Assembly: GCF_900465315.1 (NCBI RefSeq)
Contig: NZ_UBIX01000010.1
Direction: 5' to 3' (one strand)
Origin: Asaia bogorensis_B
GTDB taxonomy: Bacteria; Pseudomonadota; Alphaproteobacteria; Acetobacterales; Acetobacteraceae
Length of the DNA stretch: 64,000 nucleotides
How positions within the stretch are numbered: the stretch's first letter is position 1; each line of letters starts with the position of its first letter. Below are positions 34,458-41,762 of the stretch, piece after piece. The position numbers and the translations under genes were made by a program. A model generated the notes under the pieces. That model had not been told where the DNA came from, made no database searches, and saw nothing but the letters and a program-made list of their open reading frames with translations.

Positions 34458-35714
34458 TCAAACGATGTCTGACTCACGCAACGCGAGTGTAAGGCAAGGC
34501 GACAGGGGGAGAATGGGGGCAACCGTTGCCTGGAAGGCGTGATACAGATCAGCCTTGTCCGGGTACACCTCGCCTGAATAGCATCCCTGCGCGTCGACCT
34601 CATTACGCCACCCACCAAATTCATGGTCGATCAGTGTACTGGCGATATAGTCCCAGACCTTCCGATACCATGTTTCATAAGCGGGGCTGCCCGTGCGCTT
34701 GAGCAGGTTCACTGCGGCGGTAACGGTTTCGGCCTGCACCCAGTGCGCACGCACAGTGACCACCGGCTTATGGTCCCAGTCGATCGTATAGATCATGCCC
34801 GGCTCGCCATCGGGTGCCCACCCAAAGCGCAACGCTGAGTCCAGCAGGGCGCGGGCATCATGCAGCATCCAGCCGGGGGCGGTCCCCTCGCGTCGCAGCA
34901 GAGCGGCCTCTACCTTCAGGGTGAGATGGGCCCATTCTGCAAAATGGCCCGGTGTCATGCCATAGGGGCGCAGGGGGTCAGTCGTCTTGTCCCGGTTGTA
35001 GTCCTTGAGGAGTGTCCACTCCCGGTTGAAATGCTCTGGCATGCAGTAATCGTGATTGCCCGCAATCTCATGCACAAAGCGGTGTACGATACGATGGGCA
35101 CGATCGAGCCATTTCTCATCCCCTGTGATATCGGCGAGGGCAAGACAGGATTCTGTCGAGTGCATGTTGGCATTTGCGCCGCGATAGTCCTCCTCGTCGC
35201 TCCAGTCGAAGGCGAAGCTCTCACGCATGACGCCTTCATCTTCGGACCAGTAATGGTTTTCGAGAATATCGGTCGCCAGGCTGAGAAGCTTCTCGCCTCC
35301 TTCAACACCCAACAGGGTTGCGGACGAGCCGGCCAGGGCCACGAAAGCATGAAGATAGGCCTGTTTGCGGCCCTCGCGCGCTGCCGGTGATTCGTACCAG
35401 CCCCCATGTTCCTTGTCGTGCAGCGGGCCGAGGAGTGCCTCGACGCCATGACGCACAAGCGGGAGGCATCCCGGGATACCCTGAAGGGCTGCCATAGAGA
35501 AAGCATGGACCATACGGGCGGTCAGGATACCGTCTGGCAGGGCGTTTTCGGGCAGCGTGCCATCGCGCCCGAGCGCACCAAAACCACCTTCCATGCGTGA
35601 TGCCATGGCGAACCTGAGAAGCCTGCGGCCCTCGGCCGCCAGCCACAGGCGATGGGCGGAGCGACGCACCCAGCTTGTTTCGGGCAGGAGCATGGGCGAG
35701 AGAAGATCGGTCAT
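34458..35714 (-). CDS. AGE-family sugar isomerase/epimerase
   Basis: A 418-residue (alpha/alpha)6-barrel protein of the N-acylglucosamine 2-epimerase family, which includes mannose isomerase and cellobiose 2-epimerase. Seen are GGFGALGRDG, RMVHAFSMAAL, GGWYES...QAYLHAFVALAGSS, NANMHSTESCLALADITGD and GMTPGHFAEWAHL with the conserved histidines, HWVQAETVTAAVNL and EFGGWRNEVD. The last sections are typical of the mannose isomerase/YihS side. The start is ATG 35714, after a weak GGGA; in-frame starts at 35753 and 35840 are possible. It has no sugar-pathway neighbours, so the substrate (mannose/fructose or related aldose/ketose pair) is unassigned. Confidence 0.83.
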   Translation of the reverse strand: MTDLLSPMLLPETSWVRRSAHRLWLAAEGRRLLRFAMASRMEGGFGALGRDGTLPENALPDGILTARMVHAFSMAALQGIPGCLPLVRHGVEALLGPLHDKEHGGWYESPAAREGRKQAYLHAFVALAGSSATLLGVEGGEKLLSLATDILENHYWSEDEGVMRESFAFDWSDEEDYRGANANMHSTESCLALADITGDEKWLDRAHRIVHRFVHEIAGNHDYCMPEHFNREWTLLKDYNRDKTTDPLRPYGMTPGHFAEWAHLTLKVEAALLRREGTAPGWMLHDARALLDSALRFGWAPDGEPGMIYTIDWDHKPVVTVRAHWVQAETVTAAVNLLKRTGSPAYETWYRKVWDYIASTLIDHEFGGWRNEVDAQGCYSGEVYPDKADLYHAFQATVAPILPLSPCLTLALRESDIV

Positions 35715-36007
35715 CGAGACTGTCCCGTTTACAGCCGAGAAACGGCTTTGCATTGCATGAACAACGATGATCACGCACGGCAGCGAGGGGAGTTGCGCGA
35801 CAGAAGATTGCTCACCTTCCGCCCGGCTGGAAGGAGGCATCCAAGCATGCGAATTTCGAGGACGGACCGGCCTGCCAGACAGTGTTCCAGCGAGACGACC
35901 GCAAGTCTGTCACAAGAATTCACTATGGAAGCGGGCGGACGGGTCCTATTGTGGCAGGATAATGTATCGTACCGACAGATTTATTTCGCCAGGAAATCAA
36001 TAAAAAA

Positions 36008-37495
36008 ATGCCGACGTTGAAGTCATCAGCCTCTCTACAGACTGATTTGCAGGGTTTTGGGAAGCTTCCGCTTGCAGTTGCCCGCAACAAGGGCATCTGG
36101 CCCGAACCGCAGTACCAGCATGTACTGGTGGCCTGTGCCCGTTGGGAGGCCGAGAGCATTGCGGAATGGCTGACCTATCACCGTTCTATTGGCTTCGACC
36201 ATGTCTACCTTTACTGCAATGATGACGATCCAGGCGCACTCTATGAGGCTGTGATGCCTTTCATCATGGCAGACAAACCGTTCGTGACATTCCATCATTT
36301 CCGGTATGTCGGTGAGCAGTTCCAGATGTATCGCCATTTCCTGCGCCATTATGTGCATGAGACCCGCTGGCTCATGTTCCTAGATGTGGATGAATTTGTC
36401 TGTCTTCCTGGAAGCAACGATATCCGCAGCGTCAGTGAGCGTTTCGGGGCTCATTACGATGCTGTATATCTCAACTGGTGCGGTTACGGGCATGGTGGTC
36501 ATGCCGAGCGGCCTTCGGGGAGCATCCTGCGCCATTACCGTTATCGTGAAAGCGGAGCATCGCCGTTCACCAAAATCCTCGCGAAGGCAGGTGTCGTCTC
36601 ATACAGGCTGTCTTATGAGAACCCTCACGTGGCGATCCATCACGATCTCTATGCCCTTGGGGCGCCGCTACGCGCCTGCAATATGCTCGGTGAGTCGATG
36701 GAAGGGTACTACGACAACTTCCCGGAGCACGCCTGGGCGTTCCTCAATGCCGAGAGCCGCCGCAGCCGTCTTGTGCAGGCCGGCTACATCGCGCACTTCA
36801 ATATTCGTTCAGACCAGGATTTTGCACGCCGTGTGGCGCGTGGGTGTCTTGGTGACTTTTCCGCGCAGACGCATTGGCAGAACAAGAGCGAGGAGGAGCG
36901 TGCAGCCTACCACGCTGACACAAATGCCGTATTCGACCCTTATCTCTCGGATTACTGGTCATCTCTTGTTAACGAAGGGTGGCAGTCGAGCATTGTGCCG
37001 TGCTCCGCGTGGGAACTTCTTTCGACGGGAAAGCGCGCCACACAGAGTTCCACCCTGCATGAGGGATCACGAGATGATGACGCGTGCCGCGCTGTATCAG
37101 GTCATCTGACGGGACGCCCGCAGCATCACACCGCTCTTGAGGATAATCCCTGGTGGATGGTGGACCTCGGCGCTTTGAGCCACATACACCAAATCATGAT
37201 CTTCAACCGACTGGATGGCGTGATGGAGCGCCTTTCGAGCTTTACGGTCGAGGTCTCGCATGATCGTTTCTTCTGGACGAAGATTATCGACAGGAAAAAC
37301 GGCCCTGTCTTTGGTGGACTCGATGGCACACCTTTCAACTGGGTGGATCAGGCCGGGGTGGTGGGGCGTTTCGTTCGTCTGACCATTCCGGGCACGCAGG
37401 TCTATCTGCAGACAGACCAGATCGAGATCTATGGCCGTCCTTTCTCGCTTGAAGAGTTTCAGGCGCAACAGGTGTCATCCAGGGAGCTTGCGTAA
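36008..37495 (+). CDS. Glycosyltransferase (GT2_4-like) fused to an F5/8 type C domain
   Basis: A 495-residue protein with two parts. Residues about 38-290 form a GT-A-like glycosyltransferase of the GT2_4/family-92-like type: HVLVACARWEAESIAEWLTYHRSIGFDHVYLY, the metal-binding WLMFLDVDEFV (126-128), and HHDLYALG. Residues about 345-480 form a discoidin/F5-8 type C (CBM32-like) domain: GKRATQSSTLHEGS, NPWWMVDLGALSHIHQIMIFNR, RLSSFTVEVSHD and GRFVRLTIPG. There is no signal peptide, so the sugar-binding domain appears cytoplasmic. It probably modifies a surface glycan with the second domain holding the acceptor, but this is inference. A strong hairpin follows the stop. Confidence 0.82.
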   Translation: MPTLKSSASLQTDLQGFGKLPLAVARNKGIWPEPQYQHVLVACARWEAESIAEWLTYHRSIGFDHVYLYCNDDDPGALYEAVMPFIMADKPFVTFHHFRYVGEQFQMYRHFLRHYVHETRWLMFLDVDEFVCLPGSNDIRSVSERFGAHYDAVYLNWCGYGHGGHAERPSGSILRHYRYRESGASPFTKILAKAGVVSYRLSYENPHVAIHHDLYALGAPLRACNMLGESMEGYYDNFPEHAWAFLNAESRRSRLVQAGYIAHFNIRSDQDFARRVARGCLGDFSAQTHWQNKSEEERAAYHADTNAVFDPYLSDYWSSLVNEGWQSSIVPCSAWELLSTGKRATQSSTLHEGSRDDDACRAVSGHLTGRPQHHTALEDNPWWMVDLGALSHIHQIMIFNRLDGVMERLSSFTVEVSHDRFFWTKIIDRKNGPVFGGLDGTPFNWVDQAGVVGRFVRLTIPGTQVYLQTDQIEIYGRPFSLEEFQAQQVSSRELA

Positions 37496-37513
37496 CCACG
37501 CTGGTCAGCTTGG

Positions 37514-37549
37514 GGGCCGATCCGTCCTGGCAACAGGGCGGATCGGCCC
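37514..37549 (+). terminator. Long GNRA-capped hairpin after the glycosyltransferase gene
   Basis: GGGCCGATCCG (37514-37524) pairs perfectly with CGGATCGGCCC (37539-37549); inside, a T-G pair and CCTG/CAGG close a GCAA tetraloop, giving 16 pairs. No T-run follows, so it could be a factor-assisted terminator or a 3' stabiliser. It begins 19 bases after the stop and lies before the clpB promoter. Confidence 0.55.
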
Positions 37550-37585
37550 GATGCGGAATATGGTCATGAATCGCTCCATACCGGT

Positions 37586-37613
37586 CTTGGAAAAAACCGG
37601 GATGTTCCTATCT
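37586..37613 (+). promoter_or_regulatory. Heat-shock (RpoH-type) promoter for clpB
   Basis: CTTG (37586-37589) and CCTATCT (37607-37613) are separated by 17 bases. This fits the alphaproteobacterial sigma-32 consensus CTTG-N17/18-CYTATNT. It lies about 90 bases ahead of the clpB start, as expected for a heat-shock gene. Confidence 0.65.
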
Positions 37614-37702
37614 TCAAGTTATGACGAGGCGAGAACTGCCTTACAGGGGTTCCCGTTGTCGTAACCAGCCGCCTTTACGGGGCATAGGAGCATTGCGAAA
37701 AC

Positions 37703-40306
37703 ATGAATATTGAGAAATTTACTGAGCGTAGCCGCGGTTTTCTTCAGGCCGCTTCGACTATTGCGCTACGCGACTTCCATCAGCAACTGACGCCCGAGCA
37801 TCTTTTGAAAGCATTGCTCGATGATCCAGAGGGTGCTGCATCGGGCCTCATCCGTGCAGCTGGTGGCACACCGGAAACGGTGCGCAAGGCCAATGATGCC
37901 GCACTGGCTCGAATCCCCAAGGTGCAGGGCGGCGGTGCCGGTCAGCCTCAGGCGACGCCAGACCTTGTGCGCGTACTGGATAGCGCAGAGCAGGATGCCC
38001 AGCGTGCCGGTGACAGCTTCGTTGCGCAGGATCGCCTGCTCGTGGCGCTTGCTGCTAGCAAGACTGGCGCCGGACACGCCCTTGGCGAAGGCAAGGCGGA
38101 TGCGAAGGCCCTTGAGCGCGCAGTGGCCGAATTGCGCAAGGGACGCGTGGTCGATAGCGCCAATGCCGAGGCGGGCTTCGATGCCCTCAAGAAATATGCG
38201 CGGGATGTGACGGCTGTGGCCCAATCGGGCAAGCTCGATCCGGTGATTGGACGTGACGAGGAAATCCGTCGCGCCATTCAGGTTCTGGCACGCCGTACCA
38301 AGAACAATCCTGTGCTGATTGGTGAGCCCGGTGTGGGCAAGACCGCCATCGTGGAAGGTCTGGCGCTGCGTATTGTCAATGGCGACGTGCCTGAAGCGCT
38401 GCGCAACAAGAAGCTGCTCTCGCTCGATATGGGTGCCCTGGTAGCTGGCGCAAAATATCGTGGTGAATTCGAGGAGCGCCTGAAGGCTGTTCTCAAGGAA
38501 ATCGAAAGCGCCGAGGGGCAGGTGATCCTGTTCATCGACGAGATGCACACGCTCGTGGGCGCAGGGCGCTCCGATGGCGCAATGGATGCGTCGAACCTGA
38601 TCAAGCCGGAGCTTGCACGCGGCGTGCTGCATTGCATCGGTGCCACCACGCTCGACGAGTATCGCAAATACATCGAGAAGGACGCGGCGCTGGCCCGTCG
38701 TTTCCAGCCGGTCTTTGTGGGTGAGCCCTCAGTGGCCGATACCATCTCGATCCTGCGTGGCATTAAGGAAAAATACGAGCTGCATCACGGTGTGCGTATC
38801 ACCGATGGCGCACTTGTGGCTGCCGCGACGCTGTCCAATCGCTACATCACGGATCGGTTCCTGCCGGACAAGGCCATCGACCTTGTGGATGAGGCGGCAA
38901 GCCGTCTGCGCATGCAGATCGACAGCAAGCCCGAGGCGCTCGATGAACTCGACCGCCGTATTATCCAGCTCAAGATCGAGCGCGAGGCGATCCGCAAGGA
39001 AGAGGACAGCGCGAGCCGCGAGCGTCTGGTGAAGCTGGAAGCCGAGCTGGCCGACCTGCAGGAGCAGTCGGACACCATGAGCGCGGCATGGCATGCCGAA
39101 AAGGACCGGGTGAACGCTGTTCAGAAGCTCAAGGAGCAGCTTGATCAGGCGCGTTCGGATGTCGATATTGCCCAGCGCAAGGGCGATCTCGCCAAGGCGT
39201 CCGAGCTTATGTATGCGACGATCCCAGGCCTTGAACGTCAGATCGAAGAAGCCCAACAGGTCGAACAGCAGGATGCCGCTCAGGCAGGATTGTTCAGCGA
39301 GGCTGTGACCGATCAGGGAATTGCCTCTGTCGTGTCGCGCTGGACCGGTGTGCCGGTGGACCGGATGCTGGAAGGCGAACGCGCCAAGCTCGTGCGTATG
39401 GAGGATGAACTGCGTGAGCGCGTGGTTGGTCAGGAGCCTGCGCTCAAGGCGGTGTCCAACGCCGTGCGTCGTGCCCGTGCAGGTTTGCAGGATCCCAATC
39501 GCCCCATCGGTTCGTTCCTCTTCCTCGGTCCGACCGGCGTCGGCAAGACCGAACTGGCCAAGGCGCTGGCGCAGTTCCTGTTTGACGACGATCGCGCCAT
39601 GCTGCGCGTGGATATGAGCGAGTTCATGGAGAAGCACGCCGTATCCCGCCTGGTGGGTGCGCCTCCTGGTTATGTCGGCTACGAAGAGGGTGGCGTACTC
39701 ACCGAGGCGGTCCGTCGCAGGCCGTATCAGGTCATCCTGTTTGACGAGGTCGAGAAGGCGCATGAGGATGTTTTCAACATCCTGCTGCAAGTGCTCGATG
39801 ACGGCCGTCTGACGGACGGGCAGGGGCGTGTGGTGGATTTCCGCAACACGATCATCATCCTGACCTCCAATCTCGGATCGGACATACTGGCGCAGCAGCC
39901 TGATGGCGAAAGCACGGATCTGGTGCAGGCGCAGGTGATGGCGGTGGTGCGCAATCATTTCCGCCCCGAATTCCTGAACCGTCTGGACGAGATCGTTCTG
40001 TTCTCGCGTCTGCAGCGGGCGGATATGAACCGTATCGTCGCCATTCAGCTCAAGCGCCTGCGTGAGTTGCTGGCTGACCGCAAGATCACGCTCGATATGG
40101 ATCAGGCGGCAGATAACTGGCTGGCAGAGTCCGGTTATGATCCGGTTTACGGCGCGCGCCCGCTCAAGCGCGTCATACAGCGCAGCCTGCAGAACACGCT
40201 GGCAGGGCTGCTGCTGGATGGGACGATCTTTGATGGTCAGACCGTGCATGTCTCGGCCAACGACAAGGGGCTGGTCATCAATGGCCAGCAGGCCGAGCTA
40301 AACTGA
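37703..40306 (+). CDS. clpB: ATP-dependent disaggregase ClpB
   Basis: An 867-residue Hsp100 AAA+ chaperone that dissolves protein aggregates with DnaK. The N-domain (about 1-145) is followed by AAA-1 with Walker A GEPGVGKTA and Walker B VILFIDEMHTL. The middle-domain coiled coil (about 400-525) is rich in Glu/Arg/Lys, which separates ClpB from ClpA/ClpX-type partners. AAA-2 has GPTGVGKTE, SEFMEKHAVSRLVGAPPGYVGYEEGG and VILFDEVEKAH. There is no ClpP-binding loop that I can see. It stands alone with its own heat-shock promoter and intrinsic terminator. Confidence 0.97.
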   Translation: MNIEKFTERSRGFLQAASTIALRDFHQQLTPEHLLKALLDDPEGAASGLIRAAGGTPETVRKANDAALARIPKVQGGGAGQPQATPDLVRVLDSAEQDAQRAGDSFVAQDRLLVALAASKTGAGHALGEGKADAKALERAVAELRKGRVVDSANAEAGFDALKKYARDVTAVAQSGKLDPVIGRDEEIRRAIQVLARRTKNNPVLIGEPGVGKTAIVEGLALRIVNGDVPEALRNKKLLSLDMGALVAGAKYRGEFEERLKAVLKEIESAEGQVILFIDEMHTLVGAGRSDGAMDASNLIKPELARGVLHCIGATTLDEYRKYIEKDAALARRFQPVFVGEPSVADTISILRGIKEKYELHHGVRITDGALVAAATLSNRYITDRFLPDKAIDLVDEAASRLRMQIDSKPEALDELDRRIIQLKIEREAIRKEEDSASRERLVKLEAELADLQEQSDTMSAAWHAEKDRVNAVQKLKEQLDQARSDVDIAQRKGDLAKASELMYATIPGLERQIEEAQQVEQQDAAQAGLFSEAVTDQGIASVVSRWTGVPVDRMLEGERAKLVRMEDELRERVVGQEPALKAVSNAVRRARAGLQDPNRPIGSFLFLGPTGVGKTELAKALAQFLFDDDRAMLRVDMSEFMEKHAVSRLVGAPPGYVGYEEGGVLTEAVRRRPYQVILFDEVEKAHEDVFNILLQVLDDGRLTDGQGRVVDFRNTIIILTSNLGSDILAQQPDGESTDLVQAQVMAVVRNHFRPEFLNRLDEIVLFSRLQRADMNRIVAIQLKRLRELLADRKITLDMDQAADNWLAESGYDPVYGARPLKRVIQRSLQNTLAGLLLDGTIFDGQTVHVSANDKGLVINGQQAELN

Positions 40307-40379
40307 TTGGCCGCAGGGCCATTGCCATGCCGTAGGCCGGTTCATCCGGCGAGCGGTATGGCGAAGGAAGGCATCTCGA

Positions 40380-40423
40380 GAAAAGGGGGCGCACCTATGG
40401 CCGGGTTCGCCCCCTTTTCGTTT
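40380..40423 (+). terminator. Intrinsic terminator after clpB
   Basis: GAAAAGGGGGCG and CGCCCCCTTTTC form a perfect 12-bp stem (40380-40391, 40408-40419), followed by GTTT. Its A/T-rich base allows use from either strand, including by the convergent dehydrogenase gene. Confidence 0.85.
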
Positions 40424-40453
40424 AATGAACGCTGCCCGAAAGGGGCGTCGCTG

Positions 40454-41503
40454 TTATCCGGGCATACCTGTGCCACCAGTTATGCCGTAGATCTGTCCGG
40501 TGATGTAACTTCCCTCCGTGGAGGCGAGCGTGACATAGACCGGTGCGATCTCCGCTGGCTGGCCCGGACGCCCCATCGGCACCGTGGTCCCGTATTTCTC
40601 GACGGCGGACATGGGTTGGCCGCCACAGACCTGAAGTGGCGTCCAGAAAGGCCCAGGCGCCACGGCATTGATGCGTATGCCCCTGGGCAGCAGCTGCTTG
40701 GCCAGAGATTTGGTCAGGTTGGCGATGCCAGCTTTTGTAAGGCTGTAATCGATGATGATTTCCGACGGGTTATAGGCGTTGGAAGAAGCCGTGTTCACGA
40801 TGGCGCTGCCCGGTGGCATATGAGGGATAGCGGCCTTGATGATCCAGAACAGCGCATAGAGATTGGTCTTGAGTGTCCAGTCGAATTCCTCGGTGGAAAG
40901 TTCAAGGATACTCTCATGGTAGTGCTGCCGACCGGCACAATTCACCAGCGTATCAAGGCCGTCGAGTTGTGACGCAGCGTCCGACACAAGCTTCTGACAG
41001 AACGCCTCGTTGCGAATGTCGCCCGGCAGGGCAATGGCCTTGCGTCCCGCCTTGCGGATGAGGGCCACAACCTCGCGCGCGTCTTCTTCTTCCTGCGGGA
41101 GATAGTTGATCGCGATATCAGCCCCTTCCCGTGCATAGGCAATGGCGATGGCGCGCCCAAGGCCTGAATCGCCACCTGTTATCAGGGCGCGGCGTCCAGC
41201 CATGCGGCCACTGCCTTTGTAGCTTGTCTCTCCGCAGTCTGGTTTGGGATGCATATGCGATTGCAGGCCCGGCCACTCCTGGGGCTGGGACGCAAACGGG
41301 GCGTGGGGGTAGAGTTTCTGCGGGTCGGCCAACGGTGCTGAGGCGGCAGGCGCATTTTGCGCAGCCTGCGCACGGCTTGACCCGGCAACCAGCCCTGCAA
41401 GCCCAAGCGTTGCTCCTTGCATCATGCTGCGTCGGTTGGTGGCGGGGCTGGCCCTTTCAGGCGTGTTGGTTCTGAGGGTTTTCTTGTCGATCGGATCGGT
41501 CAT
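40454..41503 (-). CDS. Tat-exported short-chain dehydrogenase (YghA-like)
   Basis: A 349-residue short-chain dehydrogenase with an N-terminal twin-arginine signal: TNRRSMMQG (arginines 24-25) followed by a hydrophobic ATLGLAGLVAG and a likely cleavage after SRAQA (residue 47). The rest resembles E. coli YghA: PDCGETSYKGSGR, nucleotide loop ITGGDSGLGRA, INYLPQEEEDA, NTASSNAY, catalytic YSLTK, VAPGPFWTPLQ and PMGRPGQPAE. Tat export carries folded, cofactor-loaded proteins, so this enzyme would act in the periplasm with bound NAD(P). That is unusual for a soluble-cofactor dehydrogenase. Substrate is unknown (aldehyde, sugar or polyol). Confidence 0.87.
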   Translation of the reverse strand: MTDPIDKKTLRTNTPERASPATNRRSMMQGATLGLAGLVAGSSRAQAAQNAPAASAPLADPQKLYPHAPFASQPQEWPGLQSHMHPKPDCGETSYKGSGRMAGRRALITGGDSGLGRAIAIAYAREGADIAINYLPQEEEDAREVVALIRKAGRKAIALPGDIRNEAFCQKLVSDAASQLDGLDTLVNCAGRQHYHESILELSTEEFDWTLKTNLYALFWIIKAAIPHMPPGSAIVNTASSNAYNPSEIIIDYSLTKAGIANLTKSLAKQLLPRGIRINAVAPGPFWTPLQVCGGQPMSAVEKYGTTVPMGRPGQPAEIAPVYVTLASTEGSYITGQIYGITGGTGMPG

Positions 41504-41762
41504 GGCGGCTTATCTCGCTTGCGTCGGGGAAACGGTGCCGGTCAGCCGACACGGGATGAGAAGTCGCGAGACGGGTTTGGGTTGCTATGCAAAGCGGCCC
41601 CGAAGCTCTGACAGGCTTGCCGCATAGGGGCCTGGCTGGAGCATTTCGGGTCCCTGGGTGGCTGGCGGCTGCCTGTCCGTTTGTCCGGTTCCAACGCCCT
41701 AGCCCTAGCCCCCTAGAGAGGCTATATTGGCTGCTTGTTGCGAGTAGGAGCGTCACGCCAGC

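Noticed and set aside
38729..40249. 506-codon open frame antisense to clpB
   Set aside because: A typical GC-rich shadow of a conserved gene, with no domain of its own.
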